NCBI GenBank assembly: GCA_030700225.1
Contig: JAUYJT010000043.1
Span: forward strand, 1 to 64,000
From: Candidatus Nanopelagicales bacterium
GTDB taxonomy: Bacteria > Actinomycetota > Actinomycetes > S36-B12 > GCA-2699445
Direction of reading: 5' to 3'
DNA: 64,000 nucleotides
Both the position numbers and the translations under genes were made by a program. The notes below the pieces were generated by a model, which saw only the letters and a list, made by a program, of their open reading frames with translations, was not told the origin of the DNA and did not search any database. Shown piece by piece: positions 53,547 to 60,870 of the stretch (position 1 is the first letter of the stretch; each line of letters starts with the position of its first letter).

Positions 53547-53565
53547 TTAGGATTACCTTACCTTG
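53547..53565. promoter_or_regulatory. DtxR/IdeR-like iron box upstream of fbpA
   Basis: Read on the reverse strand CAAGGTAAGGTAATCCTAA matches 13 of 19 positions of the consensus TTAGGTTAGGCTAACCTAA. It overlaps the end of the phosphopantetheinyl transferase gene. It would let an iron-loaded DtxR/IdeR repressor control fbpABC separately from the upstream genes. Confidence 0.65.
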
Positions 53566-54016
53566 GCTTGATGGCGCGGGTCGATGAGGTGGACACGACG
53601 AAGGCGATCGCGTAGTCGCCATCGTGGGCGAGGGACAGCGAGATGACGCCCGGTCCAAGTCTCTTGGCGGCTTCATCGGCTGAGCCGTGGAGTGCCAACC
53701 GGGGTGGGGCGCCCTCGGCGCTGATCACTTCGATGTCACGCAGGTCGATGTCGGCTATGTGGAGTCCCAGTGCCTTGATCGTCGCTTCCTTGGCGGCCCA
53801 TCGCGCCGCCAGGCGTTCGGGGTTGCCAGCGCAGGTTGCCTGCTCGGCCGTTGTGAAGACCTTGTCGAGGAAGTGCTGTCCGGGGGAGTGCTGGCCGGGG
53901 GAGTGCTGGCCGGGTTCATCTATGAGCTTGGCGATTCGGGGGATGTGGACGATGTCCACTCCGGTCGCGAGTTGGGCAAGGGCGGGATCGGCATCAGGAT
54001 GGGTGGTTTGATTCAT
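53558..54016 (-). CDS. AcpS-type phosphopantetheinyl transferase
   Basis: 152 residues. It transfers phosphopantetheine from CoA to the Ser of a carrier protein. AcpS motifs: GVDIVHIPRI with Asp21, and WAAKEATIKAL with Glu77, both metal ligands. An insertion with three PGQHS repeats lies at 35-48. ATG 54016 overlaps the stop of the large adenylation-carrier-acyltransferase gene (ATGA), so they are translationally coupled; the carrier domain of that protein is the likely substrate. It may also be the general AcpS of the cell, which usually sits elsewhere. Confidence 0.9.
   Translation of the reverse strand: MNQTTHPDADPALAQLATGVDIVHIPRIAKLIDEPGQHSPGQHSPGQHFLDKVFTTAEQATCAGNPERLAARWAAKEATIKALGLHIADIDLRDIEVISAEGAPPRLALHGSADEAAKRLGPGVISLSLAHDGDYAIAFVVSTSSTRAIKPR
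53880..53914. repeat. 15-bp tandem repeat inside the phosphopantetheinyl transferase gene
   Basis: CCGGGGGAGTGCTGG at 53880-53894 and 53895-53909 with a partial third unit. On the coding strand it encodes PGQHS repeats. In-frame (15 bp), so changes in copy number keep the frame. Confidence 0.85.
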
Positions 54017-56589
54017 CGTCTTCGGATCGTAACTAGTGCCCCGTTGATGAAGATCCCGGCACTCACGGCGACACCGAACGCCAACCACGGTGTATCAGCC
54101 AGTGGTGGGTAGGTCTGCCAATGGCTCAGGTAGATGAACAGTGAGGCGGCGGCCAGCGTGCCTATGAATGGTGCTGCCACCCGTGGAACATGCACCTGTG
54201 GCAGCCACACCAGAACCAAGAGACCACCGGTGACCACGACGCCTCGGATGGGCCGGTCGAAGAACGCCGGAACGAGGGCGACGATGAGCGCACTGGATAC
54301 GAACTCGCCGATGAACCGGGACGTGGCGCTCGTCGGCGCCGCCGACACGCGCTTGGGGATAGCGGCGCCCTGCAGTCTGGCGATCACCCACCCTAGGCAA
54401 AACACCCAGAATGCCGCCCACACCGTGTACATCGATCCTGAACCTTCTGGGCCACGTGTCACCTCGCGGACTAGGACAGCGACGGTCAGCAGTGCCAGGG
54501 CGAAGGCGATAGGCCGGGCCCGCTCGAACCGGTGCAGACGCGAAACCGCCGTCAGCGCCGCCGCCAGGACAAGGCTCAGAACGAGCACCTCGATGAACCA
54601 GTACCGCCACTCAGGCGCGTCGGCCGGTCGGTCGGAGAATGTCACGCCGAATAGGCCCCAGCTGTACTCCGCCGTCAGCAGGGCAACGGTCGCCATCCAC
54701 AGTGCCGCTGGGACTGCGAACCGCATCAGGCTCCGAGTTGTGCGCGTCAGTCGCTCGAAGCGATCCGCGACCGACAGGTGGAAGCGGGCGAAGTTGTAGC
54801 CAGCGATTCCGAGCATCAGGTGCGCGCCGCCGCGTATGTCGAAGACGCCAACGTGCGAGCCGGCGATGAACGCTATGGCGATCGCCCGAAGTGCGACGCT
54901 GGTTTCGATCGCGGCCCAGCGGGTGGAGGTGTCGCGGGGTCCTGGCTCGACCTGCGTGGATGGCAAGGCCACCGAGCTGGGACCTGGGATACGTTCCGAC
55001 AGCTGGCGGATTGTCATCAAGTGCCAGCCGCGCGGAAGCTCGCCGAGTTGCTGCTCGAGCCTGACTGACATCGACACGTATGACAGCGAGTCCCCGCCGA
55101 GGGAGACGAACGTGTCGTCGGGACTGGCATCGCGGCGGCGGAGGGTCTGCGAGAAGGTCAGGACAAGGGAGTCGAGGCACGCCGGCGCAGCTTGCGGGAC
55201 TTGAGTCGCGGTCGCGGCGGCCAGAGTTCTGACTGACACCAGGTCCGGCTTGCCGTTCGCGAGTCGGGGGAGTTCGGCAACGCAGTGCGCTGTGACCGAG
55301 CACGACGGGATACCGGCGGTCGTGGCGCATCTCACGGCGAGCTGCTCCAGGTCGTCTCGCGTGAGGTTGCCCTCGGTTGTCACCACGAGACGGGAGTCGA
55401 CAGCCGTGACGACAGATTCGCGGAGTTGGGCTTCAACGCGGGTCAGATCTATGCGCAGTCCGAAGATCTTGGCTACCCGGCCAGTGCGTCCGGTGATCTC
55501 GATTAGGCCCCTGCGATTTACGCGGGCCAGGTCGCCGGTGCGCAGCTCGGTGATGTCGCGGCCTCGGGACAGATCCTCAGGCCTCTCGGCGTAGCCGAGC
55601 ATGACGTTGGGCCCTGAGTAGATCAGTTCGCCAGTCTCTGGGTCGATCCGCACTGATCCACCGGGGATGGGGACCCCGACCGTCTCCGGGGCAGTCGCGG
55701 CGAGGTGAGGCGGCAGATAGGCCATCCGGGCCGTGGCTTCGGTCTGGCCGTACATGACATACAGGTCCCATGCCGCGGATTGGGCGAACCGCCGCACGCG
55801 GTCCGGGGGCATCCGACCGCCTGCCTGGGTTAGTCGGCGAAGGCTCGGCAGATCCCTGTCATGGAATCCGCTGCGTTCGAGCAGCTCGAACGTGTGGGGC
55901 ACGCCCGCGATCGATGTCGCGCGTTCGCGCTTGGCCAGTGTCCAGAAACACTCATCCACGACGGACAGGTCGGTGAGGATGATCCCCGCGCCGACGCGCA
56001 GGTGACTTGTTACGACCGACAAGCCGTAGCAGTAGGCGATTGGCAGCGTGGTGATCGCTCGGTCGGACGCGTCCAGGCTCAGATACTTGGCGATGGCGTG
56101 TGCGTTGGAGTCGAGGTTCTCCGCTGACAGGCGCACAAGCTTCGGCGAACCCGTGGAGCCCGACGTGCTTAGCAGCAGCGCTAGGTCCGGGTGCAGCTCA
56201 TGTGCCGATCCCTCGCAGTGGAATCGGGGTGCCCAACTGGTACCGGCCTGTTCGATAGTGACGTCGGGCCGGTAGCGCGCGAGGATCTCGGCGTCGGTCT
56301 CGGTGCCCGAGCTCATCAGGAGCACGTGGCCGCCGCGCAGAGCTGCCAGGGCCCAAGTGAGAGTGTCCAGGGTGTTGAGGCCGGGTACGGCCACCAGGCG
56401 CCGCGTCCGACCGAGGGTCGCGGCAGCATCGTCGATCCGTCGATCAAACTCGGCGTAGGTCAGCCAACGGTCGTCCGCCCACACAGCAGGGGCGTCACCA
56501 AAGCGGCTCAGATCGCAGGCCAGCCGGACGCCGGCTCTGGTATCTACGCCAGTGCTGCGCGGGCGCGGCTTGACAATCAGGCTCATCAT
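54013..56589 (-). CDS. Adenylation-carrier-acyltransferase-3 fusion protein
   Basis: 858 residues, three modules in one chain. (1) AMP-forming adenylation domain, about 20-465: STSGSTGSPK at 141-150, YGQTEA at 280-285, TGDL at 351-354, catalytic Lys447 in LANGKPD. (2) Carrier domain, about 468-535, with phosphopantetheine Ser501 in LGGDSLSYVS. (3) Acyltransferase-3/OafA-like membrane domain, about 560-858, about ten TM segments, conserved His579 in VALRAIAIAFIAGSH. It would activate an acid as acyl-AMP, load it on its own carrier and pass it to an acceptor at the membrane, like DltA-DltC-DltB in one polypeptide. Substrate and acceptor are unknown. The iron box before its start and the following iron importer suggest an iron-starvation function. 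Confidence 0.9.
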   Translation of the reverse strand: MMSLIVKPRPRSTGVDTRAGVRLACDLSRFGDAPAVWADDRWLTYAEFDRRIDDAAATLGRTRRLVAVPGLNTLDTLTWALAALRGGHVLLMSSGTETDAEILARYRPDVTIEQAGTSWAPRFHCEGSAHELHPDLALLLSTSGSTGSPKLVRLSAENLDSNAHAIAKYLSLDASDRAITTLPIAYCYGLSVVTSHLRVGAGIILTDLSVVDECFWTLAKRERATSIAGVPHTFELLERSGFHDRDLPSLRRLTQAGGRMPPDRVRRFAQSAAWDLYVMYGQTEATARMAYLPPHLAATAPETVGVPIPGGSVRIDPETGELIYSGPNVMLGYAERPEDLSRGRDITELRTGDLARVNRRGLIEITGRTGRVAKIFGLRIDLTRVEAQLRESVVTAVDSRLVVTTEGNLTRDDLEQLAVRCATTAGIPSCSVTAHCVAELPRLANGKPDLVSVRTLAAATATQVPQAAPACLDSLVLTFSQTLRRRDASPDDTFVSLGGDSLSYVSMSVRLEQQLGELPRGWHLMTIRQLSERIPGPSSVALPSTQVEPGPRDTSTRWAAIETSVALRAIAIAFIAGSHVGVFDIRGGAHLMLGIAGYNFARFHLSVADRFERLTRTTRSLMRFAVPAALWMATVALLTAEYSWGLFGVTFSDRPADAPEWRYWFIEVLVLSLVLAAALTAVSRLHRFERARPIAFALALLTVAVLVREVTRGPEGSGSMYTVWAAFWVFCLGWVIARLQGAAIPKRVSAAPTSATSRFIGEFVSSALIVALVPAFFDRPIRGVVVTGGLLVLVWLPQVHVPRVAAPFIGTLAAASLFIYLSHWQTYPPLADTPWLAFGVAVSAGIFINGALVTIRRR

Positions 56590-56591
56590 CG

Positions 56592-56610
56592 GAAGGCAAG
56601 GCTAACCTAA
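56592..56610. promoter_or_regulatory. DtxR/IdeR-like iron box upstream of the fusion gene
   Basis: GAAGGCAAGGCTAACCTAA matches 15 of 19 positions of TTAGGTTAGGCTAACCTAA. It ends 3 nt from the start codon and covers a possible -10 (TAGGTT on the reverse strand), so a bound repressor would block transcription. Confidence 0.75.
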
Positions 56611-56766
56611 CGCCACGCGGTGGATGCCGCGTGACCCGACCGAGAGCGTCTGTGAGCTTGATGCGCCGGAGCTCTGAAGGTCGAATCGGAGAGCGTCGCG
56701 CGCGGCAGCGTGTCAAGCTGATTCCTTCGAAGAGAGTGGTTGCCGAGCGCGCGGAGGTTGTACGCG

Positions 56767-57351
56767 ATGTCAGTCCAGCCTGGGCCCTTCGGTGGGTCGA
56801 CTACGGATGGCGGCGATCCCTACACGGGCATGCTGCTCAAGATTGTGATCGTTGTCGTTGCCATTACTACGGCAGCAGCCCTTGTCTGGGGGATTGTGGT
56901 CACGATGAACTACTCCGACTATCGGGCAACTAGCGAGGCTCAGATCGCGTCGCTGCAGGAGCAGGTCGGCGGGGAGTCCAAGGAACGCGCAGAGGACGAG
57001 GCCAAGATGGCGGAGGCGCGTGAGGAGTTCGCGAGGGTCAAGAGCACTCTGAAGACCGAGAAGGTTGACCTGAAGTCTGAGGACAAGCAACTGACACAGC
57101 TGCGCGCCGACTACGACAAGGCGCAGAAGAAGGCCGCTGCGGACGAGAAGAGCCTGGAGGCCCAGGAGGCCGCGGCTCAGGCCAAGGCGAAGCTGGCGTC
57201 CCACTGCGCCGCCGTCGTGGTTGGTTCGATGGAGCACCTGTACAACCAACTGGACATCATGAGTCCAGAACCGGTTACGTTCAAGGAAGTCGCTACATAC
57301 CTGAAGAAGGCATCCGTGCCCTGTCAGGGCGTAGTCAAGATCGTCGAGTAG
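56767..57351 (+). CDS. Single-TM coiled-coil protein of unknown function
   Basis: 194 residues from ATG 56767 (GGAGG 9 nt upstream). A short N-terminus is followed by one TM segment (about 22-46, MLLKIVIVVVAITTAAALVWGIVV). A long charged coiled coil (about 55-140, rich in E, K, A, Q) leads to a small C-terminal globular end with two cysteines (SHCAAVVV and VPCQGVV). It probably faces outside as a spacer or stalk. No family recognised. Confidence 0.8.
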   Translation: MSVQPGPFGGSTTDGGDPYTGMLLKIVIVVVAITTAAALVWGIVVTMNYSDYRATSEAQIASLQEQVGGESKERAEDEAKMAEAREEFARVKSTLKTEKVDLKSEDKQLTQLRADYDKAQKKAAADEKSLEAQEAAAQAKAKLASHCAAVVVGSMEHLYNQLDIMSPEPVTFKEVATYLKKASVPCQGVVKIVE

Positions 57352-57440
57352 CGGGATCGCGGGGGGTACTTGGACAGATCTCGCGCCGTGGGCAATGATC
57401 GACTCTGGCAGGTACAGCAGTCGGCGCGAGGGGCGATCCA

Positions 57441-58748
57441 ATGACTAGAACCATCCGCAACTGGGACCGAACTCTGGCCTGGACGCCCGCTGTCGTGCAC
57501 GAGCCCCGCGACGCCGAGGAGGTGTCGCAGATCGTCCAGCGAGTGGCCGCGAGGGGCGGCAGGGTCAAGGCGGTCGGGTCGTCGCTTTCCTGGTCTGACG
57601 CGGCCGACATTCCTGATGAGGTCGTGCTGGGGACCAACCTGACCGGCATCGAAGTCGACCGGGCGGCCAGACGTGCCACGATCGGCACGGGCGCGAAACT
57701 CAAGGATGTCAATGACACTCTGGGCGAGAACGGGCTCAGCTTCGAGAACTTCGGCTCGATCACGATGCAAACGGCTGGCGGCTACACCGGGACCGGCTCC
57801 CACGGCACGGGCGGCAGGACTCCAATCCTGTCGTCATTCATCGAAGCCATGGAACTCGTGGACGGTCTGGGCAACGTCCACCAGCTTGACGCGAGCCATG
57901 AGCCCGAGCTGTTCTCGGCGGCTCGCGTGCACCTGGGTGCCCTCGGCGTAGTCACCAAGATGACGTTCCGTCTCGCGGAGGCGTTCGACCTTGAGGAGCG
58001 CCTGGAGATCGTCGATTTCGACAAGGCGCTGGAGAATCTGGACGCCTACGTGGACGGCAACGATTACTGCAAGCTGTGGTGGCTGCCGTACAGCGACAAC
58101 ATCCAGGTCTACATGTTCAACAAGACCACTAAGCAACGCACGCCTATCACGTTGCAGGAGCGTTTCGACGCCACTGGGTTATCCGGACTCACGTTCGCCG
58201 GTCTCCTGGGGTTATCGCGCAGACGGCCGAGCATGGCGCCGTGGCTGTTGCCCGCTGTGGAGAAGCGCGCCTTCCGCGACCACACCCGAGTTGACGCCAG
58301 CGACAAGATCATCAAGTACGCCGGCACAATTCCCCGTCATCAGGAGACCGAGTACGCGATTCCACGGACGAGCGCGGCCGAGGGGATCGAGGCGATGCGC
58401 CAACTCGTGCTGACGTCCACCGGGTACAAGGTCAACTTCACTCAGGAGGTCCGCTTCGTCGCTGGCGACGACATCCCGATGAGCCCTGCCTACGGGAGGG
58501 ACTCCTGCTTCCTCGGGGGCTATGTGTCCAGCCTGAAGTGGGCGCCGCGATACTTCCTCGACTTTGAGGCGCTTATGGCGAAGTACTCCGGGCGGCCGCA
58601 CTGGGGCAAGAGCTTCGACCGCAAGCCAGAGGCTTTGCGTGAGCTGTACCCGAAGTACGACGAGTTCAATGCCTTGCGTGTGCGTTGTGACCCCCAAGGC
58701 GTATTCCGCAACCGCTTCCTTGACCGGGTCTTCCCGCCCGAGGGCTGA
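57441..58748 (+). CDS. FAD-linked sugar-lactone oxidase (D-arabinono/L-gulono-1,4-lactone oxidase type)
   Basis: 435 residues. PCMH-type FAD domain (about 15-185: VKAVGSSLSWSDAA, TGTGSHGTGG where VAO-family enzymes bind FAD covalently or tightly), then the ALO domain with RPHWGKSF near residue 400, typical of aldonolactone oxidases. It would oxidise an aldonolactone or a related polyol to a keto product. It lies alone between the coiled-coil gene and repeat C. Confidence 0.92.
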   Translation: MTRTIRNWDRTLAWTPAVVHEPRDAEEVSQIVQRVAARGGRVKAVGSSLSWSDAADIPDEVVLGTNLTGIEVDRAARRATIGTGAKLKDVNDTLGENGLSFENFGSITMQTAGGYTGTGSHGTGGRTPILSSFIEAMELVDGLGNVHQLDASHEPELFSAARVHLGALGVVTKMTFRLAEAFDLEERLEIVDFDKALENLDAYVDGNDYCKLWWLPYSDNIQVYMFNKTTKQRTPITLQERFDATGLSGLTFAGLLGLSRRRPSMAPWLLPAVEKRAFRDHTRVDASDKIIKYAGTIPRHQETEYAIPRTSAAEGIEAMRQLVLTSTGYKVNFTQEVRFVAGDDIPMSPAYGRDSCFLGGYVSSLKWAPRYFLDFEALMAKYSGRPHWGKSFDRKPEALRELYPKYDEFNALRVRCDPQGVFRNRFLDRVFPPEG

Positions 58749-58778
58749 GTGAGGGCCTCAGGTGATCTGCCGGGCTTT

Positions 58779-58876
58779 GCGGCCGTTCCCGATAGACGCG
58801 CACGTTGCGCGAAGAAACTCCCGTTGCAACGGGCGCGTCTGTACCCAAGGAGGCGCGTTTGTCGGAAGCGTCCGCT
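58779..58876 (+). repeat. Palindromic dispersed repeat, copy C
   Basis: 98 bp. Outer arms 58779-58801 and 58854-58876 pair with about 18 of 23 matches; the centre is the perfect palindrome CCCGTTGCAACGGG (58820-58833). It shares CCGTTGCAACGGGCGCGTC and TGTACCC with copies A and B. It lies between the convergent lactone oxidase and serine hydrolase genes, where it could also act as a terminator. Confidence 0.8.
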
Positions 58877-58911
58877 ACTGGCGGAGCGGGTTCGCTCTTG
58901 GGCGCTAGCGG

Positions 58912-60099
58912 CTAACTGGGGCTGCTGCTCTCAAGGCTCTTCACCTGTTCGGCGAGGTCGTCGAATGACGGGTAGGCTCCCGGCCAGATTTCGCTGGCGG
59001 CGAGGGCGAAGGCGGGTGCGGTGATCGAGTTCTCCTCGCCGGTGCTCCCGGTGGCCATCACGACCACGGTGGCGCCAGTTGCTGTATCCGTCATTGTGAC
59101 GTTGGAGTAGCCCCAGACCTCGCCGCCGTGGCCGAGCCACCCTTGCCAATCCATCAAGGCGAGACCGTAACCGTATTTCATTCCCCCCGTGCCTACGTCG
59201 ATGAACTGCTTCTGCTGCTCGAAGTACTCCGGCTCCAGCAGCGACCCCGTGGCCAACGCCCTGCTCCAGGCGACCAGGTCATCGACTGTGGAGATCATGT
59301 TCCCGGCGGTTGAAGGGATCCGTGGATTCTGCCTCGGGACTCGGCGGAGCTTCCCATCCTCCTGGTAGTAGTTGCCGGCCACCGCTGGCTGGGGAACCGT
59401 GTAGCCCCGCGGGATGATCGTGTGCTTCAGACCGGCGGGCTCGATCGCCTCCTTGGCGATGACTTCGGCAGCGGGCTTGCCCGTGACCTTCTCGATGATC
59501 CTGCCGAGCAGCACGAAGTTGCTGTTGTCATACACCGTCGCGGCTCCCGGCTTGTGTCCAGGCTTTCCCTTCCTGATCAAGTCGATGGTCTGCGCAACGG
59601 TCCAAGGCATCGCAGGATCGAGGTCGAACGCGCTGTTGGCTGGGCTCGGGCTTGTGTAGTCGTAGACCCCCGCCTGCATCGCCAGCAGTTGCCGGATGGT
59701 GATCTTCTTGCCGTACTTGATCCCGGTGATGTACTTCGCCAGCTTGTCGTCCAGGCTCAATTCGCCCCGCTGCGCCAACCGTAGGACTGTGATGCCAGTG
59801 AACGTCTTTGTGACGCTTCCGATCCGCCAGTTGCGGTCCCGACCGGTGTCCCCGGACTGCAGGTATATCTCCCCGCGCCCCGGCTGCGAAACCAGCACCA
59901 TCCATGAGGTGGCCTTGGTGTCCTCGAACACCTTGGCAACCGTCGCTTCAACCCGCGAACGTAGGGCGTCGTCGAAGGGGGCAGTCGCCTGCGTGCCAGT
60001 CGGCGTCGGAGACAGGTCGGGGGGGCTGGACGTGCAGGCTCCCAGCAGAGCCACAACGAGAGTCAAGGCAATGAACAGCGGGATGCGCAGCGTCTTCAT
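58912..60099 (-). CDS. Class C beta-lactamase-fold serine hydrolase lipoprotein
   Basis: 395 residues. Lipoprotein signal with lipobox LLGAC (Cys22). Penicilloyl-serine-transferase fold: nucleophile motif SVTK (95-98), YDN tyrosine motif in TVYDNSNFVLLG, and HGG in WLGHGGEVWG. Family members act as D,D-carboxypeptidases, esterases or amidases; few are true beta-lactamases. Surface-anchored. Convergent with the lactone oxidase across repeat C. Confidence 0.92.
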   Translation of the reverse strand: MKTLRIPLFIALTLVVALLGACTSSPPDLSPTPTGTQATAPFDDALRSRVEATVAKVFEDTKATSWMVLVSQPGRGEIYLQSGDTGRDRNWRIGSVTKTFTGITVLRLAQRGELSLDDKLAKYITGIKYGKKITIRQLLAMQAGVYDYTSPSPANSAFDLDPAMPWTVAQTIDLIRKGKPGHKPGAATVYDNSNFVLLGRIIEKVTGKPAAEVIAKEAIEPAGLKHTIIPRGYTVPQPAVAGNYYQEDGKLRRVPRQNPRIPSTAGNMISTVDDLVAWSRALATGSLLEPEYFEQQKQFIDVGTGGMKYGYGLALMDWQGWLGHGGEVWGYSNVTMTDTATGATVVVMATGSTGEENSITAPAFALAASEIWPGAYPSFDDLAEQVKSLESSSPS

Positions 60100-60227
60100 C
60101 CACCAAGGCTAGCTCGCGAGATCATTTGTAGCGGATCACGGCGCAGTCGCCGAGCGTCACGGTCGCGGATACCGACGTTACGGCGAAGCTCGGTCATGAA
60201 AACGTTGCAACCGGAAGAATCAGCTAC

Positions 60228-60837
60228 GTGATCGATCCGCAGACGAAGGGCGGAGCTGTCGAAGCACTCAATCGGCGGCAGGACGAGAACGGTGGGGAGT
60301 TCTGGTCGCGGGCAGACGGAAGCATTCACGCGCCGATCGGTTTCTGCACGTTGCTTGCGATGAACGTTCTGGGGGACTTGGGCCTATCTGCCCGAGATCC
60401 GGTGGCGGCCGGGCTGGCCGAGTTCGTCTTCACGTACCAGAACGACGATGGGTCATTCCGCTACACGCCCCAGTCGACTAGGTTGCCGTGCATCACTGGG
60501 CAGGCTCTGGCTGGTCTCGGCCGGTTGGGCTTCGCGCGCGCCCCGGGGGCCTTGCGAGTTCGGGATCGGCACGCGCTTCCGGAGGATCGAGTACCCGTTC
60601 GTGCACTACAACCTCTTCTACTACGTGCTGGTGCTGTCGTACTACGAGGCGGCGTGCGCGGATGCCAGGTTCGCAGCCGCCTACCAGGGCCTGTCGGAGC
60701 ACGTGGACGATCAGGGTCGGTTGATCGTGGCCAACCCGCACCGCAGCTGGCGGCAGCACGACTTCGCCCGCGCGAACGAGCCCAGTTGACATGTGGACGA
60801 GTTGTTCAGCGGGATCAGGGCCAGGGTCGAGGGGTAG
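60228..60837 (+). pseudogene. Decayed terpene-cyclase/prenyltransferase-type toroid gene
   Basis: From GTG 60228 the frame encodes alpha/alpha-toroid repeats (SIHAPIGFCTLLAMNVLGDLG; FTYQNDDGSFRYTPQSTRLPCITGQALAGLGRLGF) up to about 60540. It then shifts: the family-like sequence goes on in the +1 register (FGIGTRFRRIEYPFVHYNLFYYVLVLSYYEAACADARFAAAYQGLSEHVDDQGRLIV) to TGA 60787-60789. Behind this the same register gives HVDELFSGIRARVEG and TAG 60835-60837. Frameshift plus deletion plus stop point to a dead gene. It faces the related intact gene at 60871 tail to tail. Confidence 0.78.
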
Positions 60838-60870
60838 CAGTCGCACCTAGGTGGGTTGTTGCGAGCGCGC

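Noticed and set aside
57700-58750. Lactone oxidase as a 6-hydroxynicotine or berberine-bridge type enzyme
   Set aside because: The C-terminal HWGK motif belongs to the aldonolactone oxidase (ALO) domain.
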